Assembly: GCA_033439255.1 (NCBI GenBank)
Contig: CM065892.1
Location: 496,001-560,000, forward strand
DNA from: Hericium rajendrae
Taxonomy: Eukaryota; Basidiomycota; Agaricomycetes; Russulales; Hericiaceae
Length of the DNA stretch: 64,000 nucleotides
Reading direction: 5' to 3'
Shown in pieces: positions 10,595 to 21,378 of this stretch. Under the pieces are notes generated by a model. It was given only the letters and a program-made list of their open reading frames with translations. It did no database searches and was not told the origin of the DNA. The position numbers and the translations under genes were made by a program. Within the stretch, counting starts at the first letter, position 1. Every line of letters begins with the position of its first letter.

Positions 10595-11350
10595 GAGTCG
10601 ACGCAGCGCTGGAGCAGATTCTGTCGTTCCTGTGTCCGTTCATTAATATGTGCCATCATGCAACGCAGCGGACGGGTCTCTGTGTTTGCCCCATTACGTG
10701 CGGGGGCGGCGATATCGGTGCCCTCGAAGACCAGATTGCGTCCACCAACGGTGACACATGTCGGAATGCGGTATCCTCAAAGGCGAGCAGGGACGCCCCG
10801 ATCATCTGACAGCGGCGCGTTTATCGATCGCGGGCCCCCGCTGGGCTAGTGCGCGTCCTCGGGCATCGATGTCGAGCGCGTCGCGGCGAAAACGCTGGAT
10901 CGAGGATAGGCGAACTTTCGTCGACCCGGCTGAGGATCCCGCCCTGCCCGCGCTCTGGAGCAGATAGGGGCCGATAAGAGAAAGCCAGAAGGCGCTGGGC
11001 ATGGGACCCGCGCAGGCGGGCGCCCGCCGAAGCAGGCCCAAACGCATAGGCGTCCGGGCGTGCCAGAGTTTGGCTCGACGACTACACCTGCCTCTTCCGG
11101 ACGCGCGTCGTCGGCATCTATCGAGGGCCCGGTGCTGCCGGAGGTATTTGTGGTGTGCCCGGGCGGCGGCTTTGCAGTCCTTCAGTTGCGCACCGTCCAA
11201 CAAAGAGCGTGCTTTCACATGGCGAAGTGTCGAAGAGGAAAGGTACATAGCATCTCCACCGAGCGTGGCGTGCTTCTGCTCCATACTTAGCTCGATAGCT
11301 TGAGATAAGCAGCTCGATTGACAGTTCACTAGACACGCTCCATGGAGCAT
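10595..11350 (-). CDS. Possible unrecognised gene or relic
   Basis: An ATG-initiated frame of 182 codons runs from 11350 to 10802. Its first third looks protein-like (SSSTLRHVKARSLLDGAQLK); the rest is Arg/Ala-rich, as frames opposite or beside real GC-rich coding DNA often are. Downstream, a second minus-strand frame at about 10765-10595 reads YRIPTCVTVGGRNLVFEGTD and ends in QNLLQRCVDS, stop. I could not join the two with convincing splice sites. No family is recognised. It may be a gene I cannot model, a decayed gene, or chance. Confidence 0.25.
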
Positions 11351-11529
11351 AACTCAAAGACAGCCGATCATAAACCACCGACAGCCTCCAGGCGCTCGTA
11401 GCAACCGATCCGTGCGCGAATCCGACATGTCAGAGCCTGCCAGCCGCAAAAGCGTAAATGCCATTGCAATCGAGTCGAATGATCGGTCGTGGCGTTCAGA
11501 CACAGGGGTATAGATGAGATGCATGGATA

Positions 11530-12656
11530 TCATCGAGTTGTGGGCTCCGGCGGTGACAAGAAGCCGATAGTCCATTCATACATACCCAAGAATACCGCGC
11601 CGCCCGCCGATATCCACAGGGTCCTCGGGACAACCCCGGCAAAAAGGGCCCGGACGCCTTCGCCGCGGTATATTTGGCTAAGTCTGGTCAAAGGAGATGG
11701 GTACGATGGATGTGAAGTATCCTGGGCGGGGAGACCGGTCAGCGTAACATGCTATCAGACCGATGGGGAGGCTCACCTGTAAGTCGAGCATAACGCGCGT
11801 CTTCAGCACGTCCAGCGGTGTGGTTACTGCAGCCGCAATTCCGCCGGCTACACTGCCACATAGCGCAGCTTCGTAGGCGCGTAGAGAGGCAGGCTGACTG
11901 TAAAGCGCCAGCGAAAGCCGGCGCTTGAAAAACTCATACATTGGGAACTGCAGTGATGTGAAAGGGATCTGGATGGAGTGTCTCAGCGGCAGCAGACAGC
12001 ACAAAGTGGGGAACACACCTCCCGCATTACGGTGATTCCAAAGCCCCGGTAGAAACCTTTTAGTCCCTCCGTCTTCAAGAGCAGCCTAGCAGCTGCTAAT
12101 GACGAATCGGCGAGCGCGCCGTAGGAGGATGTCTGTGATCGCGTCTTGATTACCTCGGTTGGCACACGGATCAGACACGCAGTCTTCGGACATCGGGAAA
12201 CGTGTCGCGTCAGTCGCTGATAGGGGCAGAGCGAAGATGACAGACCACTTCGGCGACGGACGCGGACACCATATGGTTGACTGGCTCCAGATGCGGAGGC
12301 GTCGGCAGTGTACGCTTGAGCGTATCGTACGTGCAAAAAAATGCGGCAGCTGTGAGTTGATATTTGTCAGTATACGCTACATTTGCGATAGGTCGATGCT
12401 AGACTCACCGCCTGGGGCACTTCCGACGATCACACTCCCCACACCCTTGTAGATGCCCGTCACTCCGCCAGCACGTGCGAAGCCTTGCGCGGACTGCAGA
12501 CGCGTCTTTATCGAGTCTATGGGATAGAACAGAAGGTCCACAGAAGTCCCTGCAAGACCCCCAGCCTGTATGATTCGTGCATTGTCCGCGTCATGAACGA
12601 AAAAGTGTGCTCACAATCAGGGAGTCCGTGAACGTGGGCGCGGTGCGGGTTTCCAT
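11530..12656 (-). CDS. Mitochondrial S-adenosylmethionine carrier (SLC25A26/Pet8 type)
   Basis: Inner-membrane carrier that imports SAM for methylation in the matrix; 283 residues, the usual carrier length. Exons are 12656-12615, 12565-12409, 12349-12246, 12183-12019, 11968-11777 and 11721-11530; introns are 49, 59, 62, 50 and 55 nt. All three carrier repeats carry the PxDxxK-type signature: [22 protein letters not shown] and [14 protein letters not shown]-carrier-specific stretches are [31 protein letters not shown] and [20 protein letters not shown]. The short N-terminus starting [17 protein letters not shown] is typical. The intron at 12184-12245 uses a GAAG acceptor. The family call is very secure. 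Confidence 0.93.
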
Positions 12657-15067
12657 ATTCGTTTGAATACGGCGAGGGTTTCCAGAAGCCGAAGTCTATG
12701 GTCAAGTGAGCCACGTTCCTCGCACTCAGAGGGATATGGTGGATGTCGGCCGCTGTCCGAGCTGGCCCTCGTCACGATGGTAAAGACCAGTCGGACGCTG
12801 TCGGACGCGCGCTCGGACGACAGACGCGTCAAAACCGGAAAGAATGTGAGTCATCACGTTTGACTCATGCTTTTACAAGCAGAAACGGTACAACTTGAAA
12901 CATCCCAAAAAATCCAGAAATCATATTTTTAGTCAGGACAGAGTATTTATATCTTTAGCTGGACATGTTCCTGTGCAAGTTCGGGCCGCTGGATCTCCGA
13001 TACAACAGGTCGCTTTCGGTGAGCGCGTAGGACATGTACCCAAGACAGAACAATAGACAGGTGGCTTATGTCCCGGGCAGCAAACTCAAAGTGGAACGCT
13101 CTGCAGACACCAACCTACTGACCCTGAACTGCGAAAGATCGGAGCAGCACCAGCCCTTCACATTATCGGTTCCTCCGACGGACGGGCGATCCGTACTCCC
13201 CCCGCCATACCACGAGACGGCGTTGCACGAGGTGCAGGGGGCGGCGCCTGGCTTCTGCATCCTGCATATCGAACGGTCGTCGGCATCCAGGATGATGTCC
13301 ATGAGGGACCGCCTGCGACCCAGCCTTTCGTTCTCAGACTGAACGAGACGGCGTGCTGTGTCTCGGAGAGACTGGGATGCAGACCTCTCCACAAGAGGTA
13401 TACAAAGGAGCTGCTGGGACCTGATGCTGTGCGTGCGGCGTTGTGGGTCTGATGCCGATGATGGGGGTACATCGGCGGGCCTTGTGCAACTACAGCAGGT
13501 GCCTGGTTCGTAGCTCGTGTTCGGCCCCGTCGACGCACATGGGTGCGTGGACGAATGACGCATCCTGGAATGAAACATGAGTGGCGGTGTTGGCTGAGAA
13601 GAACCCAGAAGACACAACTGACCCATGACATGCGGGCCATCGCCCGCCGCGCGGGAGGTCGTCGACCTCCATTTGCAGAAGGTGGTTGTGTGAGGCTCGT
13701 TGCATCATCATGAACGAGAGTGCATCTCAGCAGAACGCGCCGCGAAGAATGTGAATCCCGAAGCCAGTCTGGCCCGGCACCGTGGCCCTATTGACGACCA
13801 GACTAGGCCAAACCGGCTGCAGGTCTCAATGGTGCTATGGCATCCGATACCAACTGCGGTTCCAAAGAACAGAAGCTGTAATGGTCAGATAGGGGCTTTG
13901 TAGCATTGTCTGATTGTCAGACTGCCGTAGGGCCTCCTCGTCCGAGGAAGACGAGTGCGGGCGTGGGCACGGGGCGTCCCGAGGGTGTGTGAGCCACGAA
14001 CTACGACACCTTCCCTTTTCGGACGCGACCGACGGCGAACTATAGTCCGTTGAAAGACGAGGCGGGGCCTTTAAGTTTCAAGGGCTATCCCCGAGGAGGA
14101 AAGGTTGTTAGACGTTGACGACGTCATACAGTCATGAGCTTTGTCAAGCAGACCTTGGGATCTACACAGCATGAGGAATTGTCGGGAAGGCCGGGCTCAC
14201 GATCCACATCGTGCTAGTGCCGAGCACGGGGCTACCGCACAGAAGGTCTGGAACATGCAGAGTTGACCGTCGCCAAATTATCATCCTCGTTTGTCTAGAG
14301 ATGAGAGCGACCGACATGAGCTTACAGACCCGCTCCACAGAGTGAAGTTTTGCTTCACTCATCGGCGCCCGTGTCGAAGCCGCAGTCAAACTGTGAACGA
14401 AGGTGATGGCCAGTGACAAGGCTCTCAACATAGGTAATTGGAATACTGTATACTTGAAGCTGTGAATTTGATGCTAGGTTTGACTTAAGTAATGGCGGAC
14501 CTTAGGGGTGCTCCACAATTGCAGATCTCCGTTGACAGATGCAATGCGCCAGTTATGCGATTTCGACCATCCGGCATGATGTTCGCAGCGTTTCACAGCC
14601 CAGCCCCTAGACATGAAGTACAGTGAGAACGTGATTCTGCAGAGGACGATGTTTCACAGGGTATACGATGTGCCAGCAACCCACGAAAGAGTCTGATTGA
14701 CCCACAGGAAGTATCACGCCGTTCGGCACGTTGTCTGCTGCCAAACCTGTGTCCCAGTGAGAAGATGCTTAACAGGCATTAGCAGTTCTCCCGAAGCCGG
14801 TTAGGTTCCCCGGATCGCCAACAGCCCTGTCATCATCAGTGCCATGAGCATCACATCGCTAGCGGTTGAAAAACCAGACAATGGCGACGTTGACAATATA
14901 TCATGTCTCAAGAAACCCATGATCAGACGCGGAGGTGAAAAAAATTCCAATTCTAGACGCTTCAGTATATGATCACCTAGAACTAGGATAAGAGAAGCCA
15001 TGCAATACTATCGAACGATATACAGCAAGGTGAACCCGCCAGCCCACGAGCAGCACTGCTCTCCAGG
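12657..15067. other. Gene-poor 2.4-kb region
   Basis: Between the start of the SAM carrier and the stop of NDUFS8. The best open frames, both minus-strand near 13066-13640, lack a recognisable family and overlap each other in different frames. A small perfect hairpin occurs near 13939 (CTCGTC...GACGAG). The carrier promoter must lie just above 12656. I see no transposase, reverse transcriptase or terminal repeats. Confidence 0.5.
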
Positions 15068-16079
15068 TTACCGGTAAACATGGTCGGCTGATACGAGCAT
15101 GAGCATTGCTAATGATGTAACAAGATAACAGACGACGTACAATGCAGGTTAGCTGCAATTTCCGCCTCAGCTCGGTCACCATTGGCGAGCAGCTTCTCTT
15201 TGTTGTAGAGCAGCTCCTCACGAGTCTCTGTCGAGAATTCCTGGTTTTGCGCTGAAAGATTTGCACTCAGCAGGACATCCCAGAGCAAATTATAAGACGG
15301 CTTACTCTCGACAATGGCGTCTACGGGACAGGCTTCCTGGCAGAATCCGCAGTAGATGCACTTCGTCATGTCAATGTCTACGAACTTGCGTCAGTCGATG
15401 GGTATCACAGTTGAGTAAAGGTGGGCAGACCGTATTTGGTGGTTCGTCTTGACCCGTCCAAACGCGTCTCGCTCTCAATGGTGATGGCCTGTGCTGGACA
15501 GATTGCCTCACAGAGTTTGCAGGCTAAACAGACTCATCAGACACAGAAAAGGCATAATTTGACGGCGACGTACCGATACAGCGCTCCTCTCCGCTGGGAT
15601 ACCGACGGAGAGCATGCTCTCCACGGAAACGAGGGGAAAGAGGTCCCTTCTCGTACGGGTACATGATGGTATAGGGTGGTCTGAAGAAGTTCTCCAGCAC
15701 TATCCACATGCCTGCAAATAATGTGTGAGCAAAGTGCTAAAACATAACGCATCCTGCGCGACGAACCTCGGAGAATTTCCGTGAAGAAGAACAAGTGAGC
15801 CGCCTTGTCAAGCGCGGCCGGTCCATCCTTGTAGGGGTCGATATATTTATCAGGCTCATCCCGCGCCGTGTATGTCGCAGTCTTCAGCCCTGGAGATTTG
15901 ATGCGGCCTGAGATGTCAGAGACATGGCTCGGGGCCTGCTCGACGGGTTCGGCGTGGAGACGTCGAGGAGTGGTGGAAAGGAGACGATGGGCGATTAAAG
16001 CCGTTGATGCTGTTGGCACACGGCCAGAAGCGATCCGCGCAGCAACAGCGAGCGGAAGACGGTGGTGAAGGAGCGACAT
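15068..16079 (-). CDS. NADH:ubiquinone oxidoreductase 23-kDa Fe-S subunit (NDUFS8/TYKY)
   Basis: Core peripheral-arm subunit of complex I carrying clusters N6a and N6b; 248 residues. Exons are 16079-15767, 15711-15574, 15523-15431, 15377-15306, 15251-15141 and 15087-15068; introns are 50-55 nt. The N-terminus is a mitochondrial presequence ([20 protein letters not shown]). Both ferredoxin motifs are intact: [19 protein letters not shown] and [18 protein letters not shown], each CxxCxxCxxxCP. The end [18 protein letters not shown]... NLHSDHVYR matches the family. The last coding exon is only 20 nt and is required for the conserved DHVYR terminus. The gene is head-to-head with prefoldin 2, 169 bp away. 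Confidence 0.95.
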
Positions 16080-16248
16080 GGCGGTCAACGTCGACGAGGG
16101 TAACTTCGGCGGTCATCGTGACGCTGGCGCCTCCCGAGGATCTGTGACAGTGCATGTCACGCTCCATCCATCAGCCAATCGGAGTGCACGAGACACAAAT
16201 TCCGCCTCCACCACTAACACCGGTGGCTGCCCAGCAGGAAACCCTACC
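16080..16248. promoter_or_regulatory. Compact bidirectional promoter, NDUFS8 / prefoldin 2
   Basis: Only 169 bp separate the two start codons, so both genes must share or abut control elements here. No TATA box is evident. Confidence 0.6.
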
Positions 16249-16781
16249 ATGTCCGCGACGAAGAAATCGAAGGCGCCGTCGCCTCCGCAGCTGTCGGATC
16301 AAGGTGTGTGGTCTCGCCTTCTAACTCGGTTACGCTCACCAAGTGGCCAGAAATCCAGCAGAACTTCTCACGATTTCAGAGTGATCTCCAAAACCTGGCT
16401 GCGAAGATCGGCGAACTCGAGCAGGAAGCAGAAGAACATCTGTAGGTATGAATTTTCTCGTACCATAATATACTCACTCGCATGTGCTAGGCTGGTCCTT
16501 TCAACCTTGAATGAGGCGTTAGCTGAGGAGCCGGAGCGGAAATGCTTCCGTCTAATCGGTGGCGTTCTTGTGGAACGAACCGTTAAAGACGTCGTACCCG
16601 CTCTTCAAACTAACCGTGATGGGGTGAGTGTGCGACGTTAGACTGAGGCTTTGACTGACCCAACTTCCTGTGCTAGATACGCAAAGTCATTATGTCGTTG
16701 GCAGAGCAGTACAAGTCGAAAGAGGCGGATTTCGAGAAGTTCAAGCGTGATTACCAGATCAGACCAGCACCAACGGGCTGA
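16249..16781 (+). CDS. Prefoldin subunit 2 (GIM4)
   Basis: Beta-class subunit of the cytosolic prefoldin hexamer, which passes nascent actin and tubulin to the chaperonin; 127 residues. Exons are 16249-16303, 16351-16441, 16491-16623 and 16677-16781; introns are 47, 49 and 53 nt. The N-terminal helix (FSRFQSDLQNLAAKIGELEQ), the beta-hairpin hallmark RKCFRLIGGVLVERTVKDV, and the C-terminal helix (RKVIMSLAEQYKSKEADFEK) are in order. Size and layout are those of the family. Confidence 0.94.
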
Positions 16782-17216
16782 CACGCAGTCATCTGTTACT
16801 CGTTTGTTCCTTTTGTACCATATTTACTTGTGAATTGTTGTCTTGATCCCAGTATCTTGAGTGATCTTGACGTATGATAGCCTTGCAATCGGAGGAGGTT
16901 CGACACAGCTCGACAACTTGCCACTGATCGCAGAGCATTCGGTCTTCACAACCATTCGAAAGCCTACACAACGGAACCCTTGCTCCTCTTTCGACAGGTC
17001 GAGCAGTGAACCACGAATCCTTGAGGGCTTGACAGAATCACAGTCTTTCTGAGATGGTACAGTACTGGTATCAGATTAGATCAATCTCAATCAGCACAGC
17101 CACAAGGCGTTGAATGCGGCACAGCAGCTTCCGAGAACCTCATGTCTTAGCGAACTCCTGCTTTACGACACTCTACACGGTTTCTTCCATCCAAGAGACT
17201 TATTGCTTTCTACGAG
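16782..17216. other. Intergenic between prefoldin 2 and F-box genes
   Basis: These 435 bp should carry the prefoldin 3' end and the F-box gene promoter. Nothing else recognised. Confidence 0.5.
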
Positions 17217-18640
17217 ATGCTGCTGGCATTTGAATCTCTGCCGGTTGAGCTCATCGTGGACATAATGGAGGAACTGGACTTGGAGGCACTGATCACCATC
17301 TCCTATCTCTCACGCCGTCTAAACCAGATCGCCTCAGATCCTTTCTTGAATCCATGGCGGCAGCCCATCCTCCGAAATATTCGCTGTGGCGAGTACGAGC
17401 CTTGCATGAAACATCTCAGCGTTCGCTCCATCGTACCACGTCAAAACTGGATCGAGATCCTCAGCATGGCGCGATCTTCTTTCCTCTTGTTTGACGCGAC
17501 ATTGCCCAATCTGAAGGAGGCCGATTGGGAGGAATGCTTCAGAAGACGATTCCTGCCTGGATGGGACAAGTGGAAGAGGGATTCCAGCTGGCGCGAAGTT
17601 TACAAGAAGTACGCATCTACCGCGACATCTGCCGTGGTCGACTGACTGGTCATTGGCTACAGACTGCTGTACAGAGTTTGGCACCGAAGCCTAACAACAT
17701 GTACGACGGATGAATCCTGGACGAAGTACGGCTCCCTTATCATTCGCAGATATGTTCCCTAATTTCGCTCAGGTATATTGTTCTCAATCGTAATGGCTCT
17801 GCCAATGAGCTCGAGACGTCATCTCGCAATTTCCATCCCCTGGCCATCTTCAACGAGATGAAGTGTGCCTCATCCCTCTTAATTGCTCTGGCAGCCTTCT
17901 CAGGCCGTCCACAGGTTGCAGAGTAACTTGGCGCACCTTGAAACACATATTCGGGTTAGGTCCTGTTTGTGCAGACCGTGCTGATCAGCATACTGAACCG
18001 TGCTCACAGCTCGTGGCTCAGTTTGCGGACGTGCGCATCATCGCTCTCGGCGTGCTGAATACCCCGGAGAGATTTCTCAGCGTCAATGCCAATGCGCGAG
18101 CATTCCTGCATCCTCCTGGAATCGACAGAAGTAGAAGACCAGCCGCTTCAGGCAATGACGGTAGTGCTCACGCTGTGTTCATTGTTTTCGAGAGCTCATG
18201 CGGCAGTCTCACTTCCTTTTAGGATCAGCTCCTTTGAGAACCTCACAGCCTGCCTACGAACGCTTGGTCCACCCGTTGCCTGCGCCATCCCATTCGAATT
18301 ATCCATTCTACACACCGGGCGGCGAGGATAAACGCTGTCTTGGCTCTGCTGATTTGGAAGAGGGTGGTTTAACTTGGGTAGGAGGATTGATGTGCGTTCT
18401 CTTTACATACCATCATCAAAACGGTGTTGAAATGTTCATCACAGGTTGACAGCCCAGATAACTAGCTCTCAGACCGCTGTTCACTGGGCGGAAAGCCCTC
18501 CTCTTCAAGATCTTGATCTAGTAGTAGGTTTCGGTCGCAACCAGTACTCATCTTTCACTTGGGCGGATTTAGCGGCAATCGCGCCGTGGATGGAAGAAAG
18601 GATTACCAGGAAGATTGATGGCCCTGGGTTGGGCTTATGA
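17217..18640 (+). CDS. F-box protein, agaricomycete type
   Basis: Putative substrate receptor of an SCF ubiquitin ligase, 366 residues. The F-box is at residues about 4-45 (ESLPVELIVDIMEELDLE... SYLSRRLNQIASDP). Seven exons: 17217-17608, 17663-17725, 17773-17862, 17915-17954, 18010-18160, 18223-18391 and 18445-18640; introns are 47-62 nt. After the F-box the protein carries motifs shared among mushrooms (WEECFRRRFLPGWDKWK, LYRVWHRSLT, VLNRNGSANELE, FADVRIIALGVLNTPERFLS). No LRR, WD40 or Kelch repeats are visible, so the target is unknown. All junctions preserve frame; the GTAGTG donor of intron 5 is the weakest. Confidence 0.85.
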
Positions 18641-19464
18641 CTCAGATCCAGACCTGCGTAGGTCTGCGTACTTGTACTTGTATTCTGTACTATAACGCCC
18701 TCCCCCAACTTCTCCTTTCTTCCTTGTTTTTGCAGCGAACGATCTCACAAGGAACAAACTGTGGAGCGGTACGGTGTTAGTTGTTAGGTACCATCGGCCG
18801 CCGCTGAATAACGTCACCACTACCTTAGATTGCAGATGGATGTTGAACAATGATGGGGCCCAGAGACAAGAAGAGTCGACTCCGTGGAAGTCTCCATAGA
18901 ACATATTCATCAAGCCATCGCATCAGCTACTAGCGGGTTATCAAACTTTTGGACACGCATGATCACGGTGGCTTGCATGATGAGCCTTAACTATTAGGAC
19001 GCGCGCCGGCTGCCCGACGTTGTTGTTCTCGAGGTCAGCATTTCCCAATTCGTCGCGACGCAAAGCTGAATATGTCTCAGAATTATATTTCGTATTTTCT
19101 GCTGCCTTCGGAGCCTTTTGTATTTCTTGTTCCCGCAATTGTTCTAGGCGCCGGCTGCTGTGCAGTGAACAACGCCAGGCATAGTTGATTCACCTTGCAA
19201 AACTCAGCGCGCGCGCTGCTTTCTTTCAACAATAAGGCCTACGGACGGGGCGGCATCCTTTGTGGCCTCGTAGATCGAGCTGGCTTTTCTTTATAAAGTC
19301 GACTGCTAGCACGTGTAATGCATACCTTCTTTCCTCCTCTTTCTCCTCGCTTTCGTCGTCGCTGGATCCGGCGACAAAGCATTTAATATATCTAACGACT
19401 ACCGATAGTACAACGGATCGTCCATCTCCTACTTATTTTAATATCACCAGCTAACGATAGCATC
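18641..19464. other. Intergenic upstream of C2H2 regulator
   Basis: About 820 bp without a supportable gene. Holds the F-box gene 3' end and the long upstream region of the zinc-finger gene, including a TATAAA at 19292-19297. Confidence 0.5.
19292..19297 (+). promoter_or_regulatory. TATA box candidate of C2H2 gene
   Basis: TATAAA 168 nt upstream of ATG 19465; this would imply a 5' leader of roughly 140 nt. Confidence 0.4.
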
Positions 19465-20602
19465 ATGATGATCACGGTACGTTATCGGTGATGCTTGTAT
19501 TCACTGTCATGCTGATGTCGTTCCAGTGGTCCTGCTCTACTTGTAGCAAAACCTTCCAGCGGAAGGGCGATTTAACTCGTCACGAACTTTTACATACCGG
19601 CATCAGGTGCGTGCACTCCGGTTTCAACTTGAGTTATTCTGATGATGCAATAGACCTCACAAATGCTCGGATTGCATGAAGTCGTTCTCGCAGTTCACAG
19701 CGTTGAAGACCCACCAGAATACCCAGTGCGTCTATCCTTATTCCCTCTACAGACTCCTTCTTACATTCCTGCACAGCACTCGCAACAAGCCCTTCAAATG
19801 TGGGGTGGCTGGCTGTAAGGCAGCCTTCGGCGATCCGTCATCGTGCACTCGCCACCGGAAGGAGAAGCACGAGCCGGCGCGCTACAATATATGCCATGTT
19901 CCCGGTTGTGGTGCTAAGTGAGATTGCACCCCTCTTCCTCGTGTTGAGTGCGCTGACTATTTCATTCCAGAATCAAACGCCGTTCTGCTTTCAAGGCTCA
20001 TCTCAGGAAGCACGGCTTAGACCCCAACGCGGTACTCGACGAGAAGGAGTTTCCCTCGAACAAGCGTGTAGCTGTCGTGCCTGTCAAAGCGGAGCGGGAC
20101 TCCGTTCCTTTACCTGCGATCACGCCGCCTTACGACCCTCCCTCACTCGGATCATCACTCGGGTCCTCTTATGGATCCTCTTCTGGATCGTCCTCGCTCA
20201 GCTTGATGAGCACGCCTTGTGAGTTCTCTTTAACATGCTCGGAGACTTCCGCTGACTTTGTTTCGGACAGCTTTTATGAATTACAGCCTTACTCCACCGT
20301 ACCACTCGGACGTCTTGTTCTCTTCCGATTCATTTGCCCAGTTCCATGACCCACCGGCGGCTAACAATGCCCTAGGGCTGTTCATGAACCGTCCTGATTC
20401 ATCATTGGGCTCATCTCTCTCGTCGTTCCCGTGTTCGGGACGGTCGACCCCTCAGCTCCAACCAACCTATCTGGACCCTCTGTCAGAAGACATGGGTCTT
20501 TACGTGCCTTCCTCCTTCATGGAACCAGATTTTGGACGAGACACGACGGTGGATCTCTTTGACCAGTTTATGAAAGGTGACGCATCGGGCCTGTACTTGT
20601 GA
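19465..20602 (+). CDS. C2H2 zinc-finger transcription factor, four fingers
   Basis: Nuclear DNA-binding protein of 294 residues. Exons are 19465-19476 (12 nt: MMIT), 19527-19606, 19654-19725, 19777-19917, 19971-20218 and 20271-20602; introns are 47-53 nt. Fingers are CSTCSKTFQRKGDLTRHELLH, CSDCMKSFSQFTALKTHQNTH, CGVAGC...TRHRKEKH and CHVPGC...FKAHLRKH; introns fall inside or between fingers. The linkers TGIRPHKC and TRNKPFKC resemble TGEKP linkers. The C-terminal half is Ser/Pro-rich with two runs of Gly-Ser repeats (LGSSLGSSYGSSSGSSS), then a Phe/Leu/Asp-containing stretch that could activate transcription. The DNA target is unknown. Confidence 0.88.
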
Positions 20603-21378
20603 TACCGGGAACGCGTACGGAACATTAATTAGCATTTTTCGTCGGACTTACTACCTACATCGATACTGTAACTTCATAGCATACCATAGCATACCCATCA
20701 CTTTGCACTGTATTTCAACTGCATTCCAGCCCTCATGTTTAATTTATGAACGTCGTGTTCAAACACGTTGTGATTACAGGCGTTTGCATAAGAAACTGCA
20801 GATCGCCTCGCCGCGCGTTTGTTTGTAGTGGCCAAATATTGCCATATTTGGTCATGGTGCCTTCCACGACTGTCAAGGACTCAAGCTCCTTGCTCTTCAG
20901 ATAAAACAAATCTGATGTGGATGTTGCCTCCAGGACATCGAGCTGGTCAAAGGATGTGTATTGCCCATGTCCTCGGAGGCTCCGAATTTCAGCTGGGCAC
21001 CTCGGGCACAAGCACCGGCTATATGGGCGACCCATTTTTGGTAACTATTTGGCTACTACAAACAAAACGCGCGGCGAGGCAACCTGCAGTTTCTTATGCA
21101 AACGCCTGTAGTGGTCGTCCACAGGCCCGGCACTAGGGGCTGATGCAGACGAACGTAAGAACGACGGAGGATGCGGACTCGAACACAGATGTGGCGCGGT
21201 TTTAGCGCGGTGGATACGCGCTCGACTGACGCGACCCTAACAAAGGTAAACAAACTCGGTGATTGTGCACACCACCACCACTTCCCCCTCCCCCTCACTT
21301 ATATCTATCCTTATATCCCACCATCCTGCTCCCGTGGCTTCCCTTGCTCGGAAGGCTCGGCAGCTGCTTTTCTCTAGA
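20603..21378. other. Intergenic with MITE insertion
   Basis: This 776-bp gap between the C2H2 gene and the ubiquitin protease gene is largely filled by the inverted-repeat element at 20777-21108. The remainder should be the C2H2 3' end and the protease promoter. Confidence 0.6.
20777..21108. mobile_element. MITE with about 61-bp terminal inverted repeats and TA target duplication
   Basis: The left arm 20777-20837 and right arm 21047-21108 are inverted copies (CAGGCGTTTGCATAAGAAAC at each outer end) differing by three transitions and one single-base indel. The 332-bp element is bounded on both sides by TA (20775-20776 and 21109-21110), the target duplication of Tc1/mariner-type transposons. 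The 209-bp centre has no transposase and no long convincing frame. It is therefore a non-autonomous DNA transposon, inserted 174 bp after the stop of the C2H2 gene. The near-identical arms suggest a fairly recent insertion. Confidence 0.85.

Larger units (their letters stand above)
10243..11529. other. Convergent intergenic stretch with unresolved GC-rich part
   Basis: About 1.3 kb lies between the stops of the membrane-protein gene and the SAM carrier. It contains a (CG)8 microsatellite at 10392-10407 and a markedly GC-rich block at about 10800-11180 with overlapping open frames on both strands (see the separate entry). Confidence 0.5.

Noticed and set aside
13066-13640. Overlapping minus frames near 13.0-13.6 kb
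   Set aside because: Two frames of similar length compete, neither has a family, and no intron set improves them; left as unexplained.
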